Source of the DNA: Nitratiruptor sp. YY09-18
Lineage (GTDB): Bacteria > Campylobacterota > Campylobacteria > Campylobacterales > Nitratiruptoraceae
NCBI RefSeq assembly: GCF_016593235.1
Contig: NZ_AP023065.1
Location: 620,001-684,000, forward strand
Direction: 5' to 3'
DNA: 64,000 nt
A program made the translations under genes and the position numbers. The notes beneath the pieces were generated by a model that was not told where the DNA came from, searched no databases, and was given only the letters and a program-made list of their open reading frames with translations. Below are positions 35,737 to 43,998 of the stretch, piece after piece. Each line of letters starts with the position of its first letter. Position 1 is the first letter of the stretch.

Positions 35737-36801
35737 TTAAAGATTTTTAATGAAATTGATCACCTCTTCGGGGCGATTAGAGTATTTGAGTGCTGTATCT
35801 TTATCTATAACGCGATCAAGAAGAAGCTTTTGCAATACCTTTGTCTGGGTCTGCATACCTGTATGTTGCTGTCCAAGCTGCATTTGTGAGTAGATCTGGT
35901 GCACTTTGTTTTCACGTATAAGGTTTGCAATAGCAGCGTTGTTGATGAGGATCTCATGGACAGCAATTCTTCCTCCACCAATTTTTGGTAGAAGTGCTTG
36001 AGAGATAACTGCTACGAGACTTGTGGAGAGCTGTGCACGGATTTGTGGCTGCTCATCTCCACTAAAAACATCGATGATTCTGTTGATTGTTCCTGGAGCT
36101 GAATTTGTATGGAGCGTACCAAAGACGAGGTGACCGGTTTCAGCAGCTGTGAGTGCTGCTTTGATCGTCTCTTGGTCACGCATCTCACCGATGAGGATTA
36201 CATCTGGATCTTCACGGAGCGCATACTTTAAAGCTGCTGCATAGCTTTTGGTATCAAGACCAAGCTCTCTGTGAGAAAAGAGTGATTTTTTGTTAGGATG
36301 GATAAACTCCACAGGATCTTCTACTGTGATAATGTGCTTACGCTCTGTTTCATTGATCTCATTGAGCATCGCAGCAAGGGTTGTTGATTTACCGCTACCT
36401 GTAGGCCCAGTGACGAGGATAAGACCTTTTTCTCTTTTGATAATCTCTTTGAATATTTGTGGAGCACCCAGTGTATCGATGGAAGGAATTTCGGTAGGAA
36501 TTATCCTAAAGGCTGCAGCCATCTCATCAAGAACTTTGTAGTAGTTGGCACGAAATCGTCCCACATTTGGGATAGAAAATGAAAAGTCAAGCTCAAAATT
36601 TTCCTCAAATTGTTTTTTTTGTTTTTCAGTAATGAGTGCGTAACAAAGATCTTGTATCTCTTTGCCAGTAAGTTGTGGAAGATTGAGAGGAACTAGTCTT
36701 CCATCAATTCTTACTTGTGGCTCACTGCGAGGTACAAGGTGGAGATCTGAGGCGTTATGTGCAGTAACTGTTTTAAACAAAGAGTTAATATCTACTTGCA
36801 T
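35737..36801 (-). CDS. pilT: PilT-family type IV pilus retraction ATPase
   Basis: The 354-residue protein matches PilT. The N-terminal PAS-like region (HNASDLHLVPRSEP) is followed by Walker A GPTGSGKST (132-140), the Asp box, Walker B ALREDPDVILIGEMRD, and His box TAAETGHLVFGTLHT. The PilT-specific AIRNLIRE-like motif appears as AIANLIREN near 285. Retraction of type IV pili drives twitching or DNA uptake, and dprA is also present in this window. No pilus structural genes lie nearby. Confidence 0.92.
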   Translation of the reverse strand: MQVDINSLFKTVTAHNASDLHLVPRSEPQVRIDGRLVPLNLPQLTGKEIQDLCYALITEKQKKQFEENFELDFSFSIPNVGRFRANYYKVLDEMAAAFRIIPTEIPSIDTLGAPQIFKEIIKREKGLILVTGPTGSGKSTTLAAMLNEINETERKHIITVEDPVEFIHPNKKSLFSHRELGLDTKSYAAALKYALREDPDVILIGEMRDQETIKAALTAAETGHLVFGTLHTNSAPGTINRIIDVFSGDEQPQIRAQLSTSLVAVISQALLPKIGGGRIAVHEILINNAAIANLIRENKVHQIYSQMQLGQQHTGMQTQTKVLQKLLLDRVIDKDTALKYSNRPEEVINFIKNL

Positions 36802-36809
36802 TATAAACC

Positions 36810-37103
36810 TTATTCAATAATTTTTGGAACTACGAAAAATTGATCTATTGCTTTTGGTGCGTGTGAGAGAATCTTTTGTGCAATTGTTGGATCATTGTGT
36901 GGTTCATCTGCACGTAGTGGGGCTTGTGCATCGATGACATTGAATGTTGGAGGAATATTATCTAGATCTAGTTCATCCAAAACATCTACAAATGCTAAAA
37001 ACTGGTTGAGATCATCTAAAACTTTTTCTCTGTGAGACTCATCAATCTGGAGCATACTTAAATTTTCTAGTCGTTGTAGCAGCTGCTCATCAATTTTTTG
37101 CAT
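36810..37103 (-). CDS. gatC: Aspartyl/glutamyl-tRNA amidotransferase subunit C
   Basis: The 97-residue subunit of GatCAB helps convert Glu-tRNA(Gln) and Asp-tRNA(Asn) to the amidated forms. Visible features are the N-terminal helix LQRLENLSMLQIDE, the central FLAFVDVLDELDLDNIPPTF and the LRADEP motif. I chose ATG 37103 rather than GTG 37109 because AAAGGG fits its spacing. It is the first gene of the reverse operon with pilT. Confidence 0.9.
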   Translation of the reverse strand: MQKIDEQLLQRLENLSMLQIDESHREKVLDDLNQFLAFVDVLDELDLDNIPPTFNVIDAQAPLRADEPHNDPTIAQKILSHAPKAIDQFFVVPKIIE

Positions 37104-37126
37104 GCACACCCTTTAATTTTTTCAAC

Positions 37127-37161
37127 ATTTTACCATAAAATAAAGATTTGTTTGATAAGAT
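37127..37161. promoter_or_regulatory. Divergent extended -10 promoters for gatC and the YfgM-like gene
   Basis: On the reverse strand TGGTAAAAT places a -10 at 37132-37127 ahead of gatC. On the forward strand TGATAAGAT places a -10 at 37156-37161, about 31 bases before the next gene. Both have the TGn extension and AT-rich upstream sequence. Confidence 0.45.
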
Positions 37162-37192
37162 TAAACCAACTTAATTGCCAAAAGGTGGAGAT

Positions 37193-37795
37193 TTGAGTAC
37201 GAAAGAGAATATTGAGTATATAAAACAGGAACTAAGCAGCGATGAGAAGCTTTTAGAGTCACTTCTGAAGGCCGAGCGCTTTTTGAAAAAGTATAAAAAA
37301 CCACTACTTGCTGTAGTGATCATAGCAATAGTCGGTATTGTAGGTTATAGCGGTTATGAGTGGAAAAAAGAGTATGATTTGAGTGAAGCAAACAAAATAT
37401 ATGAGCATCTCTTAGCAAATCCAAACGATTTGCAATCTTTAGTCAAACTAAAAGAGAAGTCTCCAAAACTTTGGGCACTCTATCTCTATAGTCAAGCTGC
37501 AAAACAAAAGGATATAAAGGCTCTCCAGGCTCTTAGCAAGATAGATGACCCAATCATCAGCGATCTAGCGAGTTATCACCTTGCTGCTGCAAAAGCTAAG
37601 AGAGAAGATATCCATAACTATACGCTCTCTCACGAGATTCTCAAAGATTTCGCACTCCTTGATGAAGCGTATCTACTCTTTAAAGAGGGTAAAATCTCCC
37701 AAGCAAAACAGCGCCTTGCGCAAGTGCAGGATGAGAAAGTGAAGGGATTGTATGTGAAACTATTCAACCACTACGGGATAAAGGTAAATAAATGA
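37193..37795 (+). CDS. YfgM-like single-pass membrane protein
   Basis: The 200-residue protein has a short charged N-terminus, a membrane helix at about 36-54 (LLAVVIIAIVGIVGYSGY), and a helical repeat region resembling degenerate tetratricopeptide repeats (about 65-200). That is the topology of YfgM, a partner of SecYEG and periplasmic chaperones. The next gene encodes a beta-propeller-like lipoprotein, the same order as E. coli yfgM-bamB, which strengthens the call. I prefer TTG 37193, preceded by AAAGGTGGAG, to TTG 37175, which has no ribosome site. Confidence 0.6.
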   Translation: MSTKENIEYIKQELSSDEKLLESLLKAERFLKKYKKPLLAVVIIAIVGIVGYSGYEWKKEYDLSEANKIYEHLLANPNDLQSLVKLKEKSPKLWALYLYSQAAKQKDIKALQALSKIDDPIISDLASYHLAAAKAKREDIHNYTLSHEILKDFALLDEAYLLFKEGKISQAKQRLAQVQDEKVKGLYVKLFNHYGIKVNK

Positions 37796-38811
37796 AAAAA
37801 GTAGTAATTTTATTACTTACTGCACTTCTTTTTTTAGGATGTAGCAACAAACGCTATTTTGAGCCGCAAGAGGTAGCTGGGTATGTAGATTTTGACGGGA
37901 CGCTTCCTGCAAAAATCGTGGATGTATTACGCGATGGAGCAACGCTAGACAATGGGCAGTTTATCTCAAGAGATGGTCTTGAAGATTATAAATTTCCACA
38001 AAATTTCATCTTCTTGCATAAATCTGGTGGATACTATATCGCAACAAGCAAGTGTGGCGAACTCCAAGTTGTAGATACTAAGAGTAAAAAACTTGTATTT
38101 GATAAGAAGTTTGATATGAAGACACCTGTTGCAGCATCTATCAAAGGCAACTACCTCGCGCTTGTTATGAGTGATAATACACTCATGCTCTATGACTTGT
38201 CATCTCAAAAAGTGGTGTATAGTTCTAAGCAAAAACCTGCAATTGCGGTAGATACAAAAGTCGCAAATCCCTTCTTTCTTGATTCTTTAGTGATTTTCCC
38301 TACGCTTGATGGAAAGCTTGTGGTAGTTGATCCGCGAAGCGCAAAAGAGGTGCGCAATATCGTAGTAGGAAGTGCAGAGCATTTCAATAATATTATTTTT
38401 TTAAATGTCATTGACGAAAAACTCATCGCAGCTACTCCAAACAGAATCGTCTCAATAAATCCGTCATTTATGAATTCACTTGATGTGGATTTAAGTGATG
38501 TGCTTTATGTCAAAGAGAGAGTCTACCTCCTAACAAAAGATGGACGCATTATCCTCACTGACCCAGAACTCAATCCTCTCAAACAGCGTAAGTTCCCATT
38601 TGCCCACTTTACTGGTGCTATTTATGGAGAGTATATCTATGTCATCGAAAAGGGTGGATATCTCTTAGCATTGGATAAGGATCTCAGAGCTAGCAACATC
38701 TTCTCTTTTGCTTCCACATTTGGAATCGGACAAGAAATAGATGAATATATTTTTACTTCCAAAGACAAAGTCTTCTACGCAGACAAATTCTTTAAACTCA
38801 ACAAACTATGA
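37792..38811 (+). CDS. BamB-like beta-propeller lipoprotein
   Basis: The 339-residue protein begins with a lipoprotein signal (LLTALLFLGC, lipidated Cys17). The rest shows repeated strand units with patterns such as GGYYIATSKCGELQVVDTKSKKLVFD, GNYLALVMSDNTLMLYD, DGKLVVVDPRS and GGYLLALDKDL, consistent with a PQQ- or WD-type propeller. BamB is the propeller lipoprotein of outer-membrane protein assembly. The assignment rests on architecture and the YfgM-BamB gene order, not on close similarity. It overlaps both neighbours by 4 bases. Confidence 0.6.
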   Translation: MKKVVILLLTALLFLGCSNKRYFEPQEVAGYVDFDGTLPAKIVDVLRDGATLDNGQFISRDGLEDYKFPQNFIFLHKSGGYYIATSKCGELQVVDTKSKKLVFDKKFDMKTPVAASIKGNYLALVMSDNTLMLYDLSSQKVVYSSKQKPAIAVDTKVANPFFLDSLVIFPTLDGKLVVVDPRSAKEVRNIVVGSAEHFNNIIFLNVIDEKLIAATPNRIVSINPSFMNSLDVDLSDVLYVKERVYLLTKDGRIILTDPELNPLKQRKFPFAHFTGAIYGEYIYVIEKGGYLLALDKDLRASNIFSFASTFGIGQEIDEYIFTSKDKVFYADKFFKLNKL

Positions 38812-39074
38812 GCCAGTGCAAAGAGTTTGGAAAAGAGTATGAGGCAGTTGATCCCAAGAATCTTGGGATCAAAAAACGCATAACTCTCTGTCACAAAGAT
38901 GGTCAATGGATTGTTGTGCTCAAGCGCAAGAGCAGGGTATTGCAAAAGGATGCAAAAGAGCTGGTAGAGGCAATGAAAGGTAAAAGAGTGACAATCTATA
39001 TCGATGCACCTCTCTGTTCAAAAGCAAAAAAGCTATTTGAAGATGCTGGTTGGAGAGTCAATGCTCTTATGTGA
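38808..39074 (+). CDS. Small soluble protein of unknown function
   Basis: The 88-residue protein is basic and soluble, with three cysteines (residues 4, 28 and 70). It could form a small alpha-beta fold: KRITLCHKDGQWIVVLKRKSRVL suggests a beta hairpin, and AKELVEAMKGKRVTIYIDAPLCSKAKKLFEDAGWRV suggests a helix-strand-helix. The ATG overlaps the propeller gene, and coaX starts 14 bases before its stop. I do not recognise it. Confidence 0.65.
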   Translation: MSQCKEFGKEYEAVDPKNLGIKKRITLCHKDGQWIVVLKRKSRVLQKDAKELVEAMKGKRVTIYIDAPLCSKAKKLFEDAGWRVNALM

Positions 39075-39672
39075 TATTGGAAATAGTGGTGCGAAATTTT
39101 TTGATGGAGTGCGAGTCTGGAAAGAGAGTCTCCTAGGACTTGAAAAATATAGAAATAGACAGGTGTGCTATGTAAATGTAAACCTCAGGGCACACGCAAT
39201 TATCAAAAATTTTGCCAAATGGGTCGATATTGCTCCACATGCAGAACTCGAAAGTGATTATGAGGGACTAGGGGTAGATAGGAAAGTTTTGTGCTCCTAT
39301 TTTACTGATGGTGTGATAGTCGATGCTGGCAGTGCAATAACAGTCGATATAATGGAGCAGGGAAAGCATTTAGGTGGCTATATATATCCTGGAATCAAAG
39401 CTATGCACAAAGCCTATACATCTATTTCTAAGGCTCTAGATAAAGAGCCAGAGTTTCTGCCACCCAAAAAGATTGCGCGTAATACCGCACAAGCAATAGG
39501 ATATGGTGTTTTGGCTCCATTGCTATGTGATATAAAAAGTTGGAACAAAAGAGTCTATATCACAGGAGGAAGCGGCAAGATACTCCGGCACTTTCTTCGC
39601 AACGCTACCTATGACAGACTCTATCTCTTTAAAGCCATGAAAAGTATTGTACAAAGGAAAAAACTATGTTAA
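39061..39672 (+). CDS. coaX: Type III pantothenate kinase
   Basis: CoaX phosphorylates pantothenate in coenzyme A synthesis. The 203-residue protein has the ASKHA-fold signatures DIGNSGAK (5-12, with Asp5), GVDR (71-74), DAGSAITVD (88-96) and GGYIYPGI (105-112). It is shorter than the 250-residue norm, as is usual in Campylobacterota. The ATG at 39061 puts DIGNSG at the expected N-terminal position; upstream in-frame codons lie within the previous gene. Confidence 0.92.
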   Translation: MLLCDIGNSGAKFFDGVRVWKESLLGLEKYRNRQVCYVNVNLRAHAIIKNFAKWVDIAPHAELESDYEGLGVDRKVLCSYFTDGVIVDAGSAITVDIMEQGKHLGGYIYPGIKAMHKAYTSISKALDKEPEFLPPKKIARNTAQAIGYGVLAPLLCDIKSWNKRVYITGGSGKILRHFLRNATYDRLYLFKAMKSIVQRKKLC

Positions 39673-40283
39673 CGATCGCTTTACCAAAAGGGCGTATTGG
39701 GGACGATTCACTCGAAATATTTGCTAAGATTTTCGGCCAAGATTTTCGCTTTGCTGAGCGAAAACTGATACTCGAAAAAAATGGGTTTCGCTTCTTGCGT
39801 GTGCGTAGCCAAGATGTACCGGTCTATGTCTATCACCAAGCAGCTGATCTGGGAGTAGTGGGGCTTGATGTACTAGAAGAGAAGGGTCTTGATCTTGTGA
39901 GGCTCCTTGATCTTGGATTTGGAAAGTGTAGTGTGAGTATTGGGATCAAGGCTGATGAGGAGCTAGATTTCAGTAAGCCAAGCTACAAAGTTGCTACCAA
40001 AATGGAGAATATCACCCGAAAATTCTTTAGCAAAAAGGCAATCCCGGTAGAGATCATTAAACTCTATGGTTCTATTGAGCTTGCACCACTCGTAGGACTT
40101 GCTGATATGATAGTCGATATTGTGGAGACTGGAGAGACAATGAGGCAAAATGGTCTCAAGCCAGCCCTTGATATCATGCAAAGTTCAGCTTATCTCATCG
40201 CAAACAAAAACAGCTTCTATGCAAAAAAGCATGATATTTTGACACTTCACAACAAAATTGCTGAGGTGGTCAGTGGATCTTGA
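39666..40283 (+). CDS. hisG: ATP phosphoribosyltransferase, short form
   Basis: HisG catalyses the first step of histidine synthesis. The 205-residue protein has IALPKGRIGDDSL, the DLGVVGLDVLEE substrate region, KVATKMENITRKFF and the phosphoribosyl-binding DMIVDIVETGETMRQNGL. It lacks the C-terminal ACT-like regulatory domain of long-form HisG (about 290 residues). Short forms act with a separate HisZ subunit, and no hisZ is seen in this window. It overlaps coaX by 7 bases and the methyltransferase gene by 11. Confidence 0.94.
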   Translation: MLTIALPKGRIGDDSLEIFAKIFGQDFRFAERKLILEKNGFRFLRVRSQDVPVYVYHQAADLGVVGLDVLEEKGLDLVRLLDLGFGKCSVSIGIKADEELDFSKPSYKVATKMENITRKFFSKKAIPVEIIKLYGSIELAPLVGLADMIVDIVETGETMRQNGLKPALDIMQSSAYLIANKNSFYAKKHDILTLHNKIAEVVSGS

Positions 40284-40950
40284 TCTCTATGCAAAAGTAG
40301 AAGAGCTTTTAGGGTTTTTCCAAGAGCGTCAAAAACTCTATGATATCTATATCCAAAAACTTCTCTCTTTGGGTGTGAAGAGGGTTTTGGATGTTGGATG
40401 TGGCAGTGGTGTTTTTATGCAAGAGGCTCTCAAAACAGGCATCGAGATCGAAGGAGTTGACCTCTCATCTGAAATGGTCAAAAAGGCACAAAACTTAGGC
40501 CTCAAAGCCCAATGCATCGATGTATGTGAGGTAGATAAAAGATATGAAGCTGTAACTGCAGTCTTTGATGTAGTTAATTATTTAACTTCCAAAGAGTTGA
40601 AACGTTTTTTTAGATGTATACAAGATGTTTTAGAGCCTGGGGGCTATTTTGTCTGTGATATCAATACTCTTTTTGGATTTGAAGAGGTAGCGCAAGGGTG
40701 CATGCTTGTAGATAAAGAGAGTGCATGCGTGGGTGTTGATGCAGAGTTTGATGGTACAGTACTAACTACAAGTATAATATATTTTTATGCTAAAGATGGG
40801 TATTATCATAAAAAGAGTGGAGTGATTCAGCAGTATTATCACGATATAGAGCTGCTTAAAAATTTGGGACTTAAACTCATCGATATCGACTTTGTAACGA
40901 TGTATGGTGAAGAAGTCGATAAAGCACTACTGACATTTCAAAAGGAATAG
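40273..40950 (+). CDS. SAM-dependent class I methyltransferase
   Basis: The 225-residue protein has a Rossmann methyltransferase fold: motif I VLDVGCGSGVF near 42-52, the acidic SAM ribose contact GVDLS, and a post-motif segment AVTAVFDVVNYL that is typical of small-molecule or protein methyltransferases. The substrate is unknown. I favour GTG 40273, which has GAGG six bases upstream. It overlaps hisG and ends 1 base before the PilZ-HDOD gene. Confidence 0.82.
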   Translation: MDLDLYAKVEELLGFFQERQKLYDIYIQKLLSLGVKRVLDVGCGSGVFMQEALKTGIEIEGVDLSSEMVKKAQNLGLKAQCIDVCEVDKRYEAVTAVFDVVNYLTSKELKRFFRCIQDVLEPGGYFVCDINTLFGFEEVAQGCMLVDKESACVGVDAEFDGTVLTTSIIYFYAKDGYYHKKSGVIQQYYHDIELLKNLGLKLIDIDFVTMYGEEVDKALLTFQKE

Positions 40951-40951
40951 C

Positions 40952-42784
40952 ATGGGTCTCTTTGGATTTGGCAAGAAAAAAAATCAACCACAAGAGAAGA
41001 AGAGTGCCTCTGTAAAAAAGGTAATCCTCAACAAAAGAGCAGATGAGCGCTACAAAGTTACAGGTATGCAGACAAATCTTGGCGAGGTTGTAGATATCAC
41101 AAAGCGTTCCATTGCAATAGCGATAAAAGAGAAGAAGTTGCAAGAAGGCGATAGCATTGAGATAACTATTGAAGGCATTCCATACACTGCACAAGTAAGT
41201 GTTGTCTATAAAAATAGAGTAGCATTTAGGCTCGAGGAAGAGATCCCACTAGAAGTGATTCAAAAATATGTTCCTCATACTGAAGTTAAAACAACACAAT
41301 CAGTTAAAGAGTTTGATCCATCTTCTATGTTGCAAGATGAAGAGGTAGAGATAAATCGGGCAATTATTAATCTCATGCTTGAAATTGAAGATCCCAATAC
41401 AACAATCGAAAAACTTGAGAAAAATATAGAGAAAGTTCCAAAACTCTATGCAACCATTCTCAAAAGAGCCAACTCAATAGAAAAAGCGCGCGCAGCAAGA
41501 GTCAAAACGATAAAAGAGGCCATTGCTAGGCTGGGGTTTGATGAGATAAAAACTATCATTTATGAATTTGTTAACTACGATCTCAACATTACAAATGTGA
41601 ATCTGCCATATTTTAAAAATTTTGATATTTACAATATTTTGATCAATGCACTCTTCAAAAAGATAGCTCCTTTGGCTTCCTTTAATGATGTAAAGAGTGA
41701 AGGGCAGTCTCTTATTGGAATGAGTTATATGGGTTCGAGTTTGCTCAGCAAGCAAAATGCAAAACTACAAGAGTATTATAGGGGTGTGGATGAGCTCTAC
41801 CATTTTTGTATGCGGGAATTTGAGAGAGCTGAGGTAGGGCAAGATCTCCTTGAGATCAATCGCATCTATTTTCTAGAGGTACTCAAAGTCTTTACATATC
41901 TCTATGATGGTTTTGTGCTTGCTTATTTTGATAAAGTTCCTCACTATACAAATCGCCAGAAGCTCATGCTTAGTGAGAGAAAACTCAAATTCTCCTATGT
42001 GGCCTATCTTGTGCTTTTGGCAATGGAGTATATTGTGGATAAGAATAAATATAGTGGCTATATTCTTCTCAATAGACTCAAACGCTACGGTCTTTCGCTC
42101 CAAGAGGCAAAAACATTTTTGAATAACATCATTACTGAAGTAAATAGTTATCTTGAAAAGATGGATGCAGAGAAAAAGATCGAGTTTGTTAAATTTCCAA
42201 CTGTCTCATATTCGCTAGAAAACTACCTTGGAACTGGTATCTATTTTGATTATGTGCGTGCTCGGCTAGAGAGTGTCAATAAAGAGCACAACAGAGTGGC
42301 TCTGCGCTATGATGATGAGGTGTATGCACATCTTGTCTTAGAAAAGATTTTAAACTTTGATGATTACCGCTTTCATAAGGTACCATTTGTTGTGATAGAT
42401 GTGCAAAATCTCGAAGATGAAGATCTGCCTCTCGATCAATTTTCTAGCTTTGATATGGTTATATTTAAAAATATCGATAGGCTCCCTCAAAGACTTTTTC
42501 AAGATTTCGCCAAAATTTATAAAGATTTTGAGGGAGATGTTATCGTGACATATAGTATGCATAGCTTTATCGACTATACAAATCCCGATCTTTTTACACT
42601 AATTCACAGTGATATTGTCTACTTGCCACAAGAGAGTCTCTCAGTCATATATGCAATGAAACTTCTCCAAAATACTCTGCAGCAGTGTAAAGATTTTTCA
42701 GGGAAAGAGTGTAATATCGAAGAGTTTAAAGGGAAAAAGTTTAATAGTAGAGAAATTATTGCAGAATGTGTCAAAAGATTCTAG
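40952..42784 (+). CDS. PilZ-HDOD two-domain signalling protein
   Basis: The 610-residue protein begins with a short basic tail and a PilZ domain (about 24-115). Its c-di-GMP-binding motifs are RADER (29-33, RxxxR) and DITKRS (48-53), a variant of DxSxxG. An HDOD domain follows (about 130-340), with the helices from VEINRAIINLMLEIEDP to EAIARLGFDEIKTIIYEFV. The last third is a receiver-like or unassigned alpha-beta region (VPFVVIDVQNLED, VIFKNIDRLP). It probably links c-di-GMP to motility or surface behaviour, but the final motif position carries Ser instead of Gly. It ends in a strong shared terminator. Confidence 0.75.
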   Translation: MGLFGFGKKKNQPQEKKSASVKKVILNKRADERYKVTGMQTNLGEVVDITKRSIAIAIKEKKLQEGDSIEITIEGIPYTAQVSVVYKNRVAFRLEEEIPLEVIQKYVPHTEVKTTQSVKEFDPSSMLQDEEVEINRAIINLMLEIEDPNTTIEKLEKNIEKVPKLYATILKRANSIEKARAARVKTIKEAIARLGFDEIKTIIYEFVNYDLNITNVNLPYFKNFDIYNILINALFKKIAPLASFNDVKSEGQSLIGMSYMGSSLLSKQNAKLQEYYRGVDELYHFCMREFERAEVGQDLLEINRIYFLEVLKVFTYLYDGFVLAYFDKVPHYTNRQKLMLSERKLKFSYVAYLVLLAMEYIVDKNKYSGYILLNRLKRYGLSLQEAKTFLNNIITEVNSYLEKMDAEKKIEFVKFPTVSYSLENYLGTGIYFDYVRARLESVNKEHNRVALRYDDEVYAHLVLEKILNFDDYRFHKVPFVVIDVQNLEDEDLPLDQFSSFDMVIFKNIDRLPQRLFQDFAKIYKDFEGDVIVTYSMHSFIDYTNPDLFTLIHSDIVYLPQESLSVIYAMKLLQNTLQQCKDFSGKECNIEEFKGKKFNSREIIAECVKRF

Positions 42785-42800
42785 GCAAAGCCTAGAATCT
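42776..42800. terminator. Strong bidirectional terminator between the PilZ-HDOD gene and rpsR
   Basis: A perfect 11-base stem AGATTCTAGGC (42776-42786) and GCCTAGAATCT (42790-42800) closes a 3-base loop. The PilZ-HDOD stop lies in the left arm. On the reverse strand the stem is followed by TTTT, giving a good intrinsic terminator for rpsR. Confidence 0.8.
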
Positions 42801-43075
42801 TATTTGTAGATTGGCTCCAACTCGTCCCAAGGATTTGGAACAACTCTTTTTCTATCTACGATATATGGAACAAGCGCAGCGTGTCTTGCTCTTTTGATCG
42901 CCTCTTCTACCATCTCTTGGTGCTTTTTACAATTACCTGTGAGGCGTCTTGGCATTATTTTATATCTTTCACTAAGAGTGTGCTTGATAAGATCGATATC
43001 TTTATAATCGATATATTCAACCTTTTGTTCACAATATTTACAAGTTCTCTTTTTGAATCTTCTCTTTTCAGCCAT
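42800..43075 (-). CDS. rpsR: 30S ribosomal protein S18
   Basis: The 91-residue protein has the S18 core: [15 protein letters not shown] (an intact zinc-type Cys pair), then [25 protein letters not shown] and the conserved [12 protein letters not shown]. It is the last gene of the rpsF-ssb-rpsR operon and ends in a strong terminator. Confidence 0.97.
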   Translation of the reverse strand: MAEKRRFKKRTCKYCEQKVEYIDYKDIDLIKHTLSERYKIMPRRLTGNCKKHQEMVEEAIKRARHAALVPYIVDRKRVVPNPWDELEPIYK

Positions 43076-43086
43076 CTGTTTCCTTT

Positions 43087-43539
43087 CTAGAATGGAATAT
43101 CATCGTCGTCGATGTCAATTTCAGGGATATTTTGTGTAGGTTGTGGAGTCTGTGTTTGTTGTGGTTGTGGGGTACTCTGTTGCGGTGCGGCTCCAAAACC
43201 TTCACCTCTTTCGTCTCTTCCACCAAGCATCTGCAGATTGTCCACTGCAATAGAGTGTTTCGAGCGTTTATTACCGCTTTGATCAGTCCACTGTTCAAAT
43301 ACAAGACGCCCCTCAATGAGAACACGTCTACCTTTATGGAGGTATTGGTTGGCGATCTCTGCTGCTCTACCAAATATTGTAATATCGATGAAGCAGGTCT
43401 CCTCTTTTTGTTCACCCGTTTGGGTTTTGAATCTTCTGTTTGTAGCAATTGCACTTTTGGCAATTGCAGTACCAGAAGGAGTATAGCGCAACTCAATGTC
43501 ACGCGTAAGATTACCAACCATTATAACTCTATTATACAT
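43087..43539 (-). CDS. ssb: Single-stranded DNA-binding protein
   Basis: The 150-residue SSB has the OB domain ([20 protein letters not shown] to about 105), a flexible Gln/Pro/Thr-rich linker and the acidic tail ending DDDDIPF, the site bound by SSB-interacting proteins. It lies between rpsF and rpsR, the usual arrangement, 2 bases after rpsF. Confidence 0.97.
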   Translation of the reverse strand: MYNRVIMVGNLTRDIELRYTPSGTAIAKSAIATNRRFKTQTGEQKEETCFIDITIFGRAAEIANQYLHKGRRVLIEGRLVFEQWTDQSGNKRSKHSIAVDNLQMLGGRDERGEGFGAAPQQSTPQPQQTQTPQPTQNIPEIDIDDDDIPF

Positions 43540-43541
43540 GA

Positions 43542-43925
43542 TTAAGCTTCTTGTGTGGTTTCTTCTTTAGTCTCTTGAGATTTGCCTGAGAGCTTTTTTG
43601 CTCTTTCGACCATCTTTTCCCAAGCGCGGATATCTTTGTTTGTTTCATATTTGATTGTAAGGAATCTGATTACATCTTCTGTAATTCTGTAGATTCTCTC
43701 AAGCTCTCTGACTGTGTGTGAAGGAGCTTTGAAATAGATAATGTAGTAGTGTCCTCGCTCAAACTTTTCGATAGGGTAAGCAAGTTTTCTCACACCCACA
43801 TCTTCAGTTGCTACAATTTCGCCGCCATTATTCTCGATGACGCCTTTGATAAATTCTAGCTTTACTTTCTTCTCTTCATCAGTAAGAGTTGGCTTGAGCA
43901 CAAACAGTGTCTCGTAATGTCGCAT
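43542..43925 (-). CDS. rpsF: 30S ribosomal protein S6
   Basis: The 127-residue protein starts [14 protein letters not shown] and has [19 protein letters not shown], the usual S6 core, plus a charged C-terminal tail rich in Glu and Thr. S6 pairs with S18 on the platform of the small subunit. The mRNA leader just upstream has a structure that could be the S6:S18 regulatory motif. Confidence 0.97.
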   Translation of the reverse strand: MRHYETLFVLKPTLTDEEKKVKLEFIKGVIENNGGEIVATEDVGVRKLAYPIEKFERGHYYIIYFKAPSHTVRELERIYRITEDVIRFLTIKYETNKDIRAWEKMVERAKKLSGKSQETKEETTQEA

Positions 43926-43932
43926 TTCTTCT

Positions 43933-43968
43933 CCTTATGGCTATATATCCGAGTTCGACTCGGCAAGG
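43933..43968 (-). promoter_or_regulatory. Candidate S6:S18-responsive leader of rpsF
   Basis: On the reverse strand a 5-base GC stem CCGAG/CTCGG (43963-43959 and 43953-43949) closes a 5-base loop. An outer CCTT (43968-43965) can pair with AAGG (43936-43933), which is the Shine-Dalgarno of rpsF. Folding would hide the ribosome site. A conserved leader motif with a CCG element that binds the S6:S18 complex is known upstream of rpsF in many bacteria; matching this element to it is inference. Confidence 0.55.
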
Positions 43969-43989
43969 CTTCGACAAAAAAGCACTTCG

Positions 43990-43998
43990 ATTCTATCA
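43990..43998 (-). promoter_or_regulatory. Extended -10 promoter of the rpsF-ssb-rpsR operon
   Basis: Reverse-strand TGATAGAAT (TGn plus TAGAAT) lies just upstream of the structured leader. The TGA is the stop codon of holA. The start site would be near 43983, giving a leader of about 58 bases. Confidence 0.5.

Noticed and set aside
43068-43545. Two overlapping frames opposite or out of phase with ssb
   Set aside because: ssb has a complete OB domain and acidic tail, so the other frames are by-products.
43949-43963. CCGAG-TTCGA-CTCGG, which resembles a tRNA T-arm
   Set aside because: The T-loop would need seven bases and the stem pairing then fails at the second pair. No acceptor, D or anticodon arms are found around it, and it fits better as an rpsF leader hairpin.
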